Positions 7,359 to 14,744 of a stretch of 19,972 bases of DNA are shown one piece after another. This DNA comes from an uncultured Ignavibacteria bacterium (GTDB lineage: Bacteria > Bacteroidota > Ignavibacteria > Ignavibacteriales > Ignavibacteriaceae): NCBI GenBank assembly GCA_937996765.1, contig CALKUG010000101.1, forward strand, positions 1 through 19,972. The letters are read 5' to 3'. Every line of letters starts with the position of its first letter. Positions within the stretch are counted from its first letter, which is position 1. The position numbers and the translations under genes were made by a program. The notes below the pieces were generated by a model. It saw only the letters and a program-made list of their open reading frames with translations. It had not been told where the DNA came from and did no database searches.

Positions 7359-8780
7359 TTAGTCAAAGAGAGAAAGTTGTTCACCTTTTAGACTATCAGG
7401 CCCGGGTCTGGGTGTTATAGCAAGGTCCTGAATAGGGAGAGAATAACCGACTTGTTCTCGAGTTGCTTGAGTGGGGAAGTAAAGTTCAGGTGGAATCACC
7501 TCATTAAGAATGGGTATCCAACGCCTAATAAAAGCTCCGTGGGGGTCGTATTTCTCTGCTTGTAGAAGGTTGTTAAAAAGGCGATATATCTTAGGGTCGT
7601 TTCCAACTCCGGAGCAATACGCCCAATTGCCGTAATTACTATAAACATCGTAATCGAGTAGTTGGCTTTCGAACCAAACCGCCCCTTTTCTCCAATCGTA
7701 ACCCATGTTTTTGGCAAGGAAACTTGCTGTATTTTGGCGCATTCTATTTGATTGAAAGCCCGTGGTTTTAAGTTCAATCATTGCGGCATCTATTAACGGA
7801 TAACCGGTGCTACCATTACACCATTTCTCAAAATTCTCTTCTGGTTGAGCTTTGGGTTCAAACTTTGCGTATCCGATTCCATTTATTGAAAACAGCTTGC
7901 TTCCGTGCTTCTTAAAAATATACCAAAAAAAATCTCTCCAAAGCAACTCAAAAAGTACCCAATATGTTGATTGGTTTTTGCCGTATCTACTTTCGTACCT
8001 TCGGATTTCTTTGTAAACAGTACGTGCTGAGAGGGCACCAGTTGCAAGATATGGTGAGAACTTTGTCGAATCGTTTAGAGATAATAATCCGTTCCGTGTT
8101 TCTTTATACGTTTTAATTGCCCGCGATGTAAACAAGTAAAAATCAAGTCTTTTTAATCCTTCTGATTCTCCGCCAATAAACATCTTTCCCTTAAATTCTG
8201 AAATTCCTAATTGTACAGCGTGGTAATTTGGTGGCAAAAAAAAGGCTTCCAAATTAGAAAAGTTTTTGTGCGAAGGAGCTGGTAACGTGGTAATAGTATG
8301 AAAATACTCTTCAGCTGTTTTCCTAAAATGAGTAAAAATATCAGGAATGCGATTTGTGCTAAAGGGAAGAGCTTCGGGTGGTATGAGATTCCTTGAATGA
8401 ACAACAACAAACTCAACACTATTGCCAATCCTATTTCGCAGTTCAGTTTCAAGTTTTACTTCGTTATATGCAATCTCTTCGCTAATGAAAATTTTTGTAA
8501 TCTCGTTGAATTTAACAAAGTCGCAAATTGCATTCAATGTATCATGCTCAATAACAAAAAGAGGTACGTTGATATCCAATAAATTCTTTTTCAATTCCAC
8601 CAATGTTTCTTCAACAAAAGCCCTTCTTTGAGCGGAATTGCATGATATACCTAAAAACGAATTGTTTTTAGATTCAAAGCAATATAAGCCCGCTACAAAC
8701 TCTGAACTTTCTAACGAAGCTATGAGGGTAGGGTTGTCGGTAATCCTGAGATCATTTCTAAACCATACAAGAGATTTCAT
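7359..8780 (-). CDS. CRY-DASH type cryptochrome / deoxyribodipyrimidine photolyase
   Basis: The 473-residue flavoprotein opens with WFRNDLRITDNP (photolyase alpha/beta domain). The FAD half contains TYKETRNGLLS, STKFSPYLATGALSAR, ELLWRDFFWY, FQSNRMRQNTASFLAKNMGYDW and LLDYDVYSNYGNWAYCSGVG. LPFSTNRIPDIFTHFRK and the 'STYW' and 'GVGNDP' signatures point to the DASH subfamily. These repair cyclobutane pyrimidine dimers with blue light, mainly in single-stranded or looped DNA. After the catalytic domain a 40-residue tail ends GEQLSLFD, and QLSLF equals the consensus bacterial beta-clamp-binding pentapeptide. That feature is unusual for the family as I know it. Start ATG 8780 lacks a clear Shine-Dalgarno. 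It lies 100 bases upstream of the thioredoxin-fold gene on the same strand and may be transcribed with it or separately. Confidence 0.93.
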   Translation of the reverse strand: MKSLVWFRNDLRITDNPTLIASLESSEFVAGLYCFESKNNSFLGISCNSAQRRAFVEETLVELKKNLLDINVPLFVIEHDTLNAICDFVKFNEITKIFISEEIAYNEVKLETELRNRIGNSVEFVVVHSRNLIPPEALPFSTNRIPDIFTHFRKTAEEYFHTITTLPAPSHKNFSNLEAFFLPPNYHAVQLGISEFKGKMFIGGESEGLKRLDFYLFTSRAIKTYKETRNGLLSLNDSTKFSPYLATGALSARTVYKEIRRYESRYGKNQSTYWVLFELLWRDFFWYIFKKHGSKLFSINGIGYAKFEPKAQPEENFEKWCNGSTGYPLIDAAMIELKTTGFQSNRMRQNTASFLAKNMGYDWRKGAVWFESQLLDYDVYSNYGNWAYCSGVGNDPKIYRLFNNLLQAEKYDPHGAFIRRWIPILNEVIPPELYFPTQATREQVGYSLPIQDLAITPRPGPDSLKGEQLSLFD

Positions 8781-8938
8781 ATTTTAATTTAATTCTTGGT
8801 TAATCAACGGTTATTTTGAGAGATACATTTCTTAGAGTTCAAATTACTGAAGTAAAAAATGAATAACAATTTTTTTTCTCAATGATATACTCTATTTTTA
8901 ATTGTTCTATTATTGTTGAAAATCATTATAAAATCATT

Positions 8939-9664
8939 ATGCTTGGCGATAAACTAACTATTACTCTCAGTACCGACAAGTTCTCCGAAACGCTTCGCTT
9001 TTTTGAACTTTTGGGCTTCACTACTCTTACCGAATTAAACGCTAAAAATAATTGGCGTTTAATAACAGATGGTGTTGTTCTATTGCTTGTTGTTGAAAAC
9101 TCAAGTGAATATATAGAATTGACCTACCAAACCAAATCCTACAATGCTGCACTTAAGAAATTTGAGTCTATTGGATTAGATAAGATTTACCTTACCCCAA
9201 AAGATGTAAAAGTCTCAACCCCCGGGGGATTAGGAATTCACTTAATAAATATAGACGGAGCTGATTTTATTAAACCTTCCGGAAATCCTACTGGCAAGTG
9301 CGGTAGATTTCACGAGATTAGTCTGGGGGTAGAGGATATTTATAATGCATTGGATGTTTATGGGCGTTTGGGGTTTAATTATGACGCGGGCACTGTTGTT
9401 GATGGAGAGGTTAAAACAGGAATGCAGTGGGCTTCGATGAATGATGGTAAAATACGACTTGGATTATACCAATTTGAAAACGAGAATCCTTTTGTTACTG
9501 CACCAACGCTCTGTTATTATGCGTCCGATATGACTGAGCGCATTGAGGCAATTCAATCTGAAGGAATTGAGTTTATAAAAATTCTTAACAACGATAGTGG
9601 TGAACCTCATCACGGCATTTTGAAAACTCCGGGTGGTCAACAACTTTTTCTCTTCAATCAATAG
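8939..9664 (+). CDS. Double VOC (glyoxalase/bleomycin-resistance fold) protein
   Basis: From ATG 8939 the protein has 241 residues made of two vicinal-oxygen-chelate halves, about 5-105 (KLTITLSTDKFSETLRFFELLGF through TPGGLGIHL) and 124-239 (FHEISLGVEDIYNALDVYGRLGF through TPGGQQLFLF). The repeated 'A/T..FYE.LGF ... TPGG' pattern is the VOC beta-alpha-beta-beta-beta unit. Metal ligands are not well kept: the first half lacks the usual early His, and the second has His125. It may therefore bind rather than convert a ligand, and the substrate cannot be read. A longer start at 8882 adds 19 hydrophobic residues not expected in the fold, so the later ATG is preferred. The dGTPase-like gene begins 16 bases downstream, suggesting co-transcription. 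Confidence 0.85.
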   Translation: MLGDKLTITLSTDKFSETLRFFELLGFTTLTELNAKNNWRLITDGVVLLLVVENSSEYIELTYQTKSYNAALKKFESIGLDKIYLTPKDVKVSTPGGLGIHLINIDGADFIKPSGNPTGKCGRFHEISLGVEDIYNALDVYGRLGFNYDAGTVVDGEVKTGMQWASMNDGKIRLGLYQFENENPFVTAPTLCYYASDMTERIEAIQSEGIEFIKILNNDSGEPHHGILKTPGGQQLFLFNQ

Positions 9665-9680
9665 AGTTATTTTTTAAATT

Positions 9681-10952
9681 ATGATACGCACCAATAAATT
9701 TTACAATGAGTTTGATACTCAACGCTTTGAAGAAAACAAAAGTGATTACAGAACTGCATTTGAGATAGATAGAGACAGGATTCTCCACACGCCCGCATTT
9801 AGGCGTTTACAAGCTAAAACACAGGTATTTACGGCAGGGGAGTACGATTTTTATAGAACACGTTTAACTCATTCACTTGAAGTTGCACAAATAGGTCGCT
9901 CAATTACCAATTATCTCAATCGTACATCAGGTTTTTTTAATGAGATGGATTTTTTTATTGATCCAACTCTGGTAGAAGCAATTTGCTTGGCTCACGATTT
10001 AGGGCACCCGCCATTTGGCCATTCCGGTGAAAAGAAGCTTAATGAAATGATGTTTAACTATGGCGGTTTCGAAGGTAATGCACAAACAATGCGATTGCTA
10101 ACCGAAACAATTCATAGTGGGTCATCACACCGCAAAGGTATTAATCCTACGCGAGCTCTTATGGATGGTGTAGCTAAGTATAAAGAATTGTTTAGCAATT
10201 CACTCGATAAACAGCGGTATTTTTTGTATGATAATCAAAGATCAATACTTGAGTTTATACTAGGAGATTACGATAGTTTCCTTGGTAAATTTGCCCCGGG
10301 CCAAATCAACACATTGAAATCTATAGAATGTGAAATTATGGATTGGGCAGATGATATTGCTTATTCTGTTACAGATATTGTTGATGGAATACGTGCCGGC
10401 TATTTGGATGAGAGAAGAGTTAAACAATGGTTCGATGAGCAGAACGAGGAATATCAAGCAGCAAACCAAGTGTACTGCAATAAAGTAATTGGTGAAATCA
10501 CTTCAGGTGAGATATACAGAAAAGTTGCATTCAGTTTAAACGAGTTTATTTTTGGAACCTCAATTGAGAGACGAATTACTCAATCAGACATTGATTCGAA
10601 TCGTTATTCCTATAGTGTGGTGGTGCAGCCGGAAATTCGCGCCGAAAGTCAATTTTATAAAAAGCTTGCCAATGATTTAATTTTTCTCTCTCCGCAAATT
10701 CAACAGCTCGAGTACAAGGCAGAATGGATGATTGAAAAACTATTTTCAACGTTCTTTGAACAAAGCAAAAAAACCGATGGGATGAAAATTTTATCGGATA
10801 GATATCTCAAAATGGCAGAAGCTGTGGTAACTGATGCGGAAAAAGCGAGGGTTATTACAGATTATATTTCAGGCATGACGGATAGATATGCTATACGAAT
10901 TTTCGATAGAATGTTCCGTCCGGGTTATGGCTCGTTAGCCGACCTGGTTTAA
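9681..10952 (+). CDS. dgt: dGTPase-like HD-domain deoxynucleotide triphosphohydrolase
   Basis: The 423-residue protein carries the Dgt signature in order: TPAFRRLQAKTQVF (37-50), RTRLTHSLEVAQIGR with metal His64, LAHDLGHPPFGHSGE with His105-Asp106, GFEGNAQTMRLL (129-140), and MDWADDIAYSVTDIVDG supplying the last HD Asp (224 or 225). Such enzymes cleave dNTPs to the deoxynucleoside plus tripolyphosphate, adjusting dNTP pools, and can limit phage replication. It is shorter than E. coli Dgt (about 505 residues) and fits the shorter group whose members often hydrolyse several dNTPs and are allosterically controlled, so specificity for dGTP is not certain. No Shine-Dalgarno is visible before the ATG. 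The 16-base gap after the VOC gene suggests a two-gene operon. Confidence 0.94.
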   Translation: MIRTNKFYNEFDTQRFEENKSDYRTAFEIDRDRILHTPAFRRLQAKTQVFTAGEYDFYRTRLTHSLEVAQIGRSITNYLNRTSGFFNEMDFFIDPTLVEAICLAHDLGHPPFGHSGEKKLNEMMFNYGGFEGNAQTMRLLTETIHSGSSHRKGINPTRALMDGVAKYKELFSNSLDKQRYFLYDNQRSILEFILGDYDSFLGKFAPGQINTLKSIECEIMDWADDIAYSVTDIVDGIRAGYLDERRVKQWFDEQNEEYQAANQVYCNKVIGEITSGEIYRKVAFSLNEFIFGTSIERRITQSDIDSNRYSYSVVVQPEIRAESQFYKKLANDLIFLSPQIQQLEYKAEWMIEKLFSTFFEQSKKTDGMKILSDRYLKMAEAVVTDAEKARVITDYISGMTDRYAIRIFDRMFRPGYGSLADLV

Positions 10953-10996
10953 TGCCCCCAATAGTTTTATTCTGATAATATTGTAAAATTGAGGAG

Positions 10997-11560
10997 TTAT
11001 TCCCGCGTTTTTGGTGTAACGGAAAATGATAATTTTAACTTATCCCAATGCATCGAAATTAACGCGGCGGATGAATCAGTTGCCTCAATTGTAAAAGTCA
11101 ATTTTTCTTGATGTTCTGTTACAGTTGCAGGTTTAACGGTAAAACGTAAAGCATCCTGTTTCTCATCGTACTTGTAAGAGCCCCATTGCTCCCACACATT
11201 GTTAAGCACTACAGTCCATTGAGTTTCGCTCGGAATGGTAAACAAACTATAACGGCCTTTGGGTAAAATATTGCCGTTTATCTCAACATCTGAACCAAAA
11301 GTTAAAACAGTTGCTTCATTTGCTCCGGTTCTCCAAATTTTGTCGAAAGGTACCAATTCACCCCAAATTTTTCTGTTTTTTACAAATGGTTGCGAATAGT
11401 CAACCGAAAGAAATAAGTTGTTAATTGTTTTTTCAACAAGTGCAGGTGGGGAAACACGAGTTGATTTATCAACCGGCTTCCTTTCTTGTGCAGAGAGAAT
11501 AACAGTGGCTAATAAAATTATAAAAATGCTCTTCATTAAATTATTTTTGAGACGATTCAT
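10997..11560 (-). CDS. DUF2911 family exported protein
   Basis: The 187-residue protein has a signal peptide (about 9-24, MKSIFIILLATVILSAQ). One DUF2911 domain follows, with the family's WGELVPFDKIWRTGANEAT, LPKGRYSLFTIPSETQWTVVLN and WGSYKYDEKQDALRF. The domain is common in Bacteroidota and relatives, where it is exported to the envelope; its function is unknown. ATG 11560 is supported by GGAG five bases upstream, so the eight residues before the second Met are probably real and form the basic n-region. It is convergent with dgt across 44 bases. It faces away from the MerC-like gene, with 139 bases between their starts. I infer no function. Confidence 0.92.
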   Translation of the reverse strand: MNRLKNNLMKSIFIILLATVILSAQERKPVDKSTRVSPPALVEKTINNLFLSVDYSQPFVKNRKIWGELVPFDKIWRTGANEATVLTFGSDVEINGNILPKGRYSLFTIPSETQWTVVLNNVWEQWGSYKYDEKQDALRFTVKPATVTEHQEKLTFTIEATDSSAALISMHWDKLKLSFSVTPKTRE

Positions 11561-11699
11561 TTGTACTCCAATTTTTAATCCATTAGTTTAAAATACATAA
11601 CTCACCATAAAGTTCCTTATACTCGAAAATAAAATAAATTTGAAATGAAACTTAGTTGCATTATTTTTGTTTTCAAGATATGGACAAATAGATAGAAGT

Positions 11700-12101
11700 A
11701 TGAACAAAGAGATAAATTTGAAAAATAAATTTGATATGTATGGCATTACTGCTTCAGCTTTATGTGCTGTACATTGTGTTGCTACACCAATAATATTGCC
11801 ACTTATCAGCGTTCTTGGGGTGACTGTAGCAGCAAGCCACTGGTTTGAATATACTATGATTGCAATTGCCTTTGTAACCGGTGGTTATGCTTTATACACC
11901 GGTTATAAAAAACACCATAATTTGTTACCGGCTTTGTTATTCGTACCAGGACTCGCAATTCTGTTGTTGGGGCATAATCATGACCATCTTGGCATTAGTA
12001 CTTTAAAACCTGTAGCAGGGGCGGGATTGATAATTGCAGCTCACACAATAAACTACTTGAGAAGCAAAAATGCTACTTGTAGCCATGAGGTAGGTCACTA
12101 A
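11700..12101 (+). CDS. MerC-domain small membrane protein
   Basis: From ATG 11700 the protein has 133 residues and about four hydrophobic helices (roughly 13-30, 33-47, 50-67 and 76-91, with a further weak segment at 104-119). The first helix has ASALCAVHCVATPIILPL, in which Cys22-x-x-His-Cys26 is the MerC-type metal motif. A loop GHNHDHLG and a Cys/His C-terminus (ATCSHEVGH) add possible metal ligands. MerC proteins import Hg(II), but FCB-group MerC-domain proteins are often found without other mer genes, as here, so the metal is open; zinc or copper is equally plausible. A TTG at 11667 could lengthen the N-terminus by 11 polar residues, but ATG is preferred. It is convergent with the response regulator, 10 bases apart. 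Confidence 0.85.
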   Translation: MNKEINLKNKFDMYGITASALCAVHCVATPIILPLISVLGVTVAASHWFEYTMIAIAFVTGGYALYTGYKKHHNLLPALLFVPGLAILLLGHNHDHLGISTLKPVAGAGLIIAAHTINYLRSKNATCSHEVGH

Positions 12102-12111
12102 AAACAGGGTG

Positions 12112-12510
12112 TTAGATTGCTATTTGTTGTTGTGCTGAAGCTTTGGGAGATCTATCGCTAATTACTTTAAGCAAGTCTTCGCGGAAGAATGGTTTTGGTA
12201 AAAATTCATCAAATCCACTTGATAATAATCTTACTCTATCGCTGTGAAGAGTGTGTGAAGAAACACAGATAAAAGCTGTTTTCTCAAGATGGGGTAAATT
12301 TTTAGCTGCGGTTAGTACGTCTATACCGGATCTATCGAAATCAATTTCGTAATCCAAAATCGCTACATCAAAATAATTTTTATTAAGCTGCTCAATAGCA
12401 TGTTGCACCGTTGATACACTTACCAACTCACCTACTCCTCTCAGATAATACTCAGCAACGTCTAACGTTAACGTATCATCGTCGAGAAATAGCACTTTTA
12501 AATTTTCCAT
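12112..12510 (-). CDS. Stand-alone response-regulator receiver protein
   Basis: The 132-residue protein is one CheY-like receiver with no output domain. It has acidic residues Asp10-12 (LFLDDDTL), phospho-acceptor Asp53 (AILDYEID), the Ser of ICVSS (84/85) and Lys106 (LPKPFF). It should accept phosphate from a kinase or from another receiver. A poorly conserved tail (120-132, SPKASAQQQIAI) follows. By eye it resembles the receiver of the hybrid kinase at 947: both have 'DDD...L.VA..YLR..G....ST' and 'SG.D', 'GF...L.KPF' stretches. No kinase adjoins it, so its partner may be one of the window's unpaired kinases. ATG 12510 has AGAG ten bases upstream, a weak site. Confidence 0.92.
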   Translation of the reverse strand: MENLKVLFLDDDTLTLDVAEYYLRGVGELVSVSTVQHAIEQLNKNYFDVAILDYEIDFDRSGIDVLTAAKNLPHLEKTAFICVSSHTLHSDRVRLLSSGFDEFLPKPFFREDLLKVISDRSPKASAQQQIAI

Positions 12511-12815
12511 AAATCACTCTGATTAAAATAATGTAAACGATTACCCAATATAATTTAGTGAAATCGAAAAATCAAACGGTTTTTGAGATAAATTTATAAT
12601 TAAAAATTAGAATGTGCTAACAAATATCGAAAATTAGATATTTTACTGATTGCAGAAAAGCCTGAGCTATTCCAATCCTTTGTGGTTTTGCATCCCTTAA
12701 ATAAGTGGGTATATAACTAAAATAAATTACTCATTTTTTCTAAATGAACGAGAAATTCTAAGGTGTTGTTTAGTTATAGGTAAAAGAAATTTTTCAAATA
12801 AACGAAAGAATCATT
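12511..12815. other. 305-bp AT-rich divergent intergenic region
   Basis: This gap lies between the divergent response-regulator and peroxiredoxin genes and should hold promoters for both. I found no gene, strong hairpin or convincing operator in it. TTATAATTAAAAATTA near 12594 recalls one half of a PerR box, but the other half does not match. Confidence 0.6.
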
Positions 12816-13295
12816 ATGTCATTAGTAGGAACCAAAGCCCCGCTTTTTACACTTAAAAATCAAAACGTTGAAGATGTATCTTTAGCCGATTTTGTTGGTA
12901 AAAGTAATGTTGTATTATTGTTTTTCCCATTGGCAAACACCGGTGTTTGTACAAAAGAAATGTGCACAATGCGCGACGAAAACACAAAGTACGAAGACTT
13001 AAACGCTCAGGTTGTTGGAGTTAGCGTTGATTCGCCCTTTGCATTACAAATGTGGTCGAAGATGCACAACTTCTCTTTCCCTTTATTAAGCGATTTTAAC
13101 AAAGAAGTTTCCAAAGCTTATGGTGCTCTTTATGATGTATTTGTTCCCGGAAAATTTGACTATCTCGGCGTATCTAAACGTTCTGCATTCGTTATAGATA
13201 AAGAAGGTGTAGTGCGTTACGCCGAAGTTCTTGAAAATGCCGGTGACGAGCCAAGTTACGAGAATATTCAAGCAACATTGGAATCTTTGAAGTAA
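12816..13295 (+). CDS. Peroxiredoxin (Bcp/AhpE-like), first of tandem pair
   Basis: The 159-residue cytoplasmic peroxiredoxin carries the active site NTGVCTKEMC: peroxidatic Cys45 and a second Cys50 placed as the resolving Cys in PrxQ/Bcp proteins. 'FPLANTGVCT' with Thr42 matches the conserved P-x3-T-x2-C pattern. It reduces H2O2 and organic peroxides using thioredoxin or a similar donor. It differs clearly from the following Bcp gene (for example TGVCTKEMC against SGCTTEAC), and its loop around LANTG is closer to AhpE-type proteins, so the two probably differ in substrate or donor. It heads a tightly packed five-gene plus-strand run. The start ATG 12816 has a weak GAAAGAA upstream. Confidence 0.93.
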   Translation: MSLVGTKAPLFTLKNQNVEDVSLADFVGKSNVVLLFFPLANTGVCTKEMCTMRDENTKYEDLNAQVVGVSVDSPFALQMWSKMHNFSFPLLSDFNKEVSKAYGALYDVFVPGKFDYLGVSKRSAFVIDKEGVVRYAEVLENAGDEPSYENIQATLESLK

Positions 13296-13304
13296 GAGGA
13301 TATA

Positions 13305-13763
13305 ATGCTCCAAGAAGGAAAAAAAGCACCCGCGTTCTCTTTACCTAATCAAGATGGTAAAAAAGTTTCGTTAAAGGATTATGCCGGAAAAACAGTTGTA
13401 CTCTACTTTTATCCAAAGGATAACACCAGCGGATGTACTACTGAAGCATGCGACTTTAACGAACAGATTGCCACTTTTGATGCTCAAGGCGCTGTAGTAG
13501 TTGGTGTATCACCCGATTCACCTGCTTCACACGTTAAATTTAGAACAAAGTACGGATTGACTTTTGATTTGCTTTCCGATGAAAGCAAAGAGATGTTAGA
13601 GAAGTATGGCGTTTGGAAAGAGAAATCTATGTACGGTAAAAAGTATATGGGTGTTGAGCGAACAACCGTTGTTATTGATTCCGACGGTATTGTTAAAAAA
13701 ATCTTCAATAAAGTAAAAGTTGCAGGTCATACTGCAGAAGTATTATCAGTTCTTAATAATTAG
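13305..13763 (+). CDS. bcp: Thioredoxin-dependent peroxiredoxin Bcp/PrxQ
   Basis: The 152-residue protein has the Bcp active site YPKDNTSGCTTEACDF with peroxidatic Cys44 and resolving Cys49. The distal motif GVERTTVVIDSDG is typical of PrxQ. It is a monomeric peroxidase recycled by thioredoxin. GAGG seven bases before ATG 13305 is a reasonable ribosome-binding site, and only 9 bases separate it from the upstream peroxiredoxin. The PTPS gene begins 5 bases after its stop. Two adjacent, non-identical peroxiredoxins suggest either division of labour between H2O2 and organic peroxides or different reductants. Confidence 0.95.
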   Translation: MLQEGKKAPAFSLPNQDGKKVSLKDYAGKTVVLYFYPKDNTSGCTTEACDFNEQIATFDAQGAVVVGVSPDSPASHVKFRTKYGLTFDLLSDESKEMLEKYGVWKEKSMYGKKYMGVERTTVVIDSDGIVKKIFNKVKVAGHTAEVLSVLNN

Positions 13764-13768
13764 TCACT

Positions 13769-14176
13769 ATGATATATGTAACCCGTCGAGAAGTTTTTGC
13801 TTCGGCACATCGCCTGCATAATCCAAATTGGGATGAAGCAAAAAACAATGAAGTTTTTGGAAAATGCAATAATCCCAATTTCCATGGGCATAACTATACT
13901 TTAGAGGTAGTGGTTGCCGGGGAAGTGGACCCTGATACAGGATACGTTATTGATCTCAAGATTCTCAAGGACATCATTCGCGAAAAAATTATCAAAAAAG
14001 TTGACCACAAAAATTTAAATCTTGATACCGATTTTTTGCTCGGGATTATTCCTACCGCAGAAAATATAGCGATCGGGATTTGGGGTCAGTTGGTAGATGC
14101 GATTCCGACGGGTTCTTTATACGCAATAAAATTATACGAAACGGAAAATAATTATGTCGAATACCGAGGCAGGTAG
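13769..14176 (+). CDS. 6-pyruvoyl-tetrahydropterin synthase (PTPS/QueD family)
   Basis: The 135-residue protein has zinc ligands His14 (ASAHRLH), His39 and His41 (FHGHNY). It has a catalytic triad as in animal PTPS: Cys33 in FGKCNNPN, and Asp79 and His80 in KVDHKNLN. The C-terminus LYETENNYVEYRG holds the pterin-anchoring Glu. The run GKCNNPN.HGHNY and this C-terminus follow the mammalian PTPS sequence more closely than E. coli QueD. Animal PTPS turns 7,8-dihydroneopterin triphosphate into 6-pyruvoyl-tetrahydropterin; QueD makes carboxytetrahydropterin for queuosine. Neighbouring folE and an SDR reductase favour a tetrahydrobiopterin route, although QueD activity cannot be excluded. It overlaps folE by 23 bases. 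Confidence 0.9.
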   Translation: MIYVTRREVFASAHRLHNPNWDEAKNNEVFGKCNNPNFHGHNYTLEVVVAGEVDPDTGYVIDLKILKDIIREKIIKKVDHKNLNLDTDFLLGIIPTAENIAIGIWGQLVDAIPTGSLYAIKLYETENNYVEYRGR

Positions 14177-14744
14177 TATTAATAAAGAAAAAATAGAAGG
14201 ACTTGTTGAAAACCTTCTTGAAGAAATTGGCGAAGACTCCCAGAGGGAAGGGCTGCTGCGTACACCACATCGTGTAGCAAAAGCATACGAATTCCTTACT
14301 TCGGGATATCATATGGACATAGAAACTGTTTTAAACAAAGCCATTTTTACAGAAGATTATAACGAAATGGTTATCGTTAAAGATATAGACTTTTATTCCA
14401 TGTGTGAACATCACATGCTGCCGTTTTATGGTAAAGTGCATGTTGCCTATATTCCTAACGGCAAAATTGTTGGTTTAAGTAAAATCCCGAGAATAGTTGA
14501 AGTGTTTTCGCGTCGCCTTCAGGTGCAAGAACGTATGACACAACAGATAGCCGACACCATAAATCACTATCTCGAACCAAAGGGAGTTGCGGTTGTTTCG
14601 GAAGCAAGGCATATGTGCATGATGATGCGTGGTGTGCAAAAACAAAATTCCTCTGCTACTTCAAGTGCGATGCATGGATTGTTCCGTAATGACATGAGAA
14701 CCCGTAACGAATTTTTAGATCTTATCAGGCTGCGAAATGTCTAA
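14154..14744 (+). CDS. folE: GTP cyclohydrolase I
   Basis: The 196-residue enzyme has SMCEHHMLPFYG with zinc ligands Cys84 and His87 and the third ligand Cys155 in ARHMCMMMRG. The spacing between them (71) equals that of the E. coli enzyme. EDSQREGLLRTPHRVAKAY and QVQERMTQQIADTI are further family landmarks. It converts GTP to 7,8-dihydroneopterin triphosphate, the shared precursor of folate, queuosine and biopterin-type cofactors, and works as a large oligomer. The gene overlaps the PTPS end by 23 bases and the SDR start by 8, so coupled translation is likely. Product of this enzyme is the substrate of the gene just before it, so the pathway order is encoded in one operon. Confidence 0.97.
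   Translation: MSNTEAGSINKEKIEGLVENLLEEIGEDSQREGLLRTPHRVAKAYEFLTSGYHMDIETVLNKAIFTEDYNEMVIVKDIDFYSMCEHHMLPFYGKVHVAYIPNGKIVGLSKIPRIVEVFSRRLQVQERMTQQIADTINHYLEPKGVAVVSEARHMCMMMRGVQKQNSSATSSAMHGLFRNDMRTRNEFLDLIRLRNV

Noticed and set aside
7259..7384. Longer N-terminus of the thioredoxin-fold gene starting at 7384
   Set aside because: The 42 extra residues do not fit the fold and would overlap the photolyase end; ATG 7258 gives a normal beta-strand start.
9600..9664. QQLFLFNQ at the end of the VOC protein also resembles a beta-clamp motif (QLxLF)
   Set aside because: It is the last beta strand of the VOC fold, directly after the conserved TPGG turn, so it is structural and buried rather than a flexible tail.
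10953..10996. Possible terminator hairpin between dgt and the DUF2911 gene (CAA..TTTTA with TAAAATTG)
   Set aside because: The stem is eight AT-rich pairs with a three-base bulge and no T-tract, too weak to annotate.
12594..12609. TTATAATTAAAAATTA upstream of the peroxiredoxins as a PerR box
   Set aside because: The left half matches TTATAAT but the right half does not, and such strings are common by chance in this AT-rich sequence.
13769..14744. PTPS plus folE as a queuosine (preQ0) operon
   Set aside because: No queC, queE or queF lies nearby and the third gene is an SDR, so a biopterin-type route fits better; it is still not excluded.
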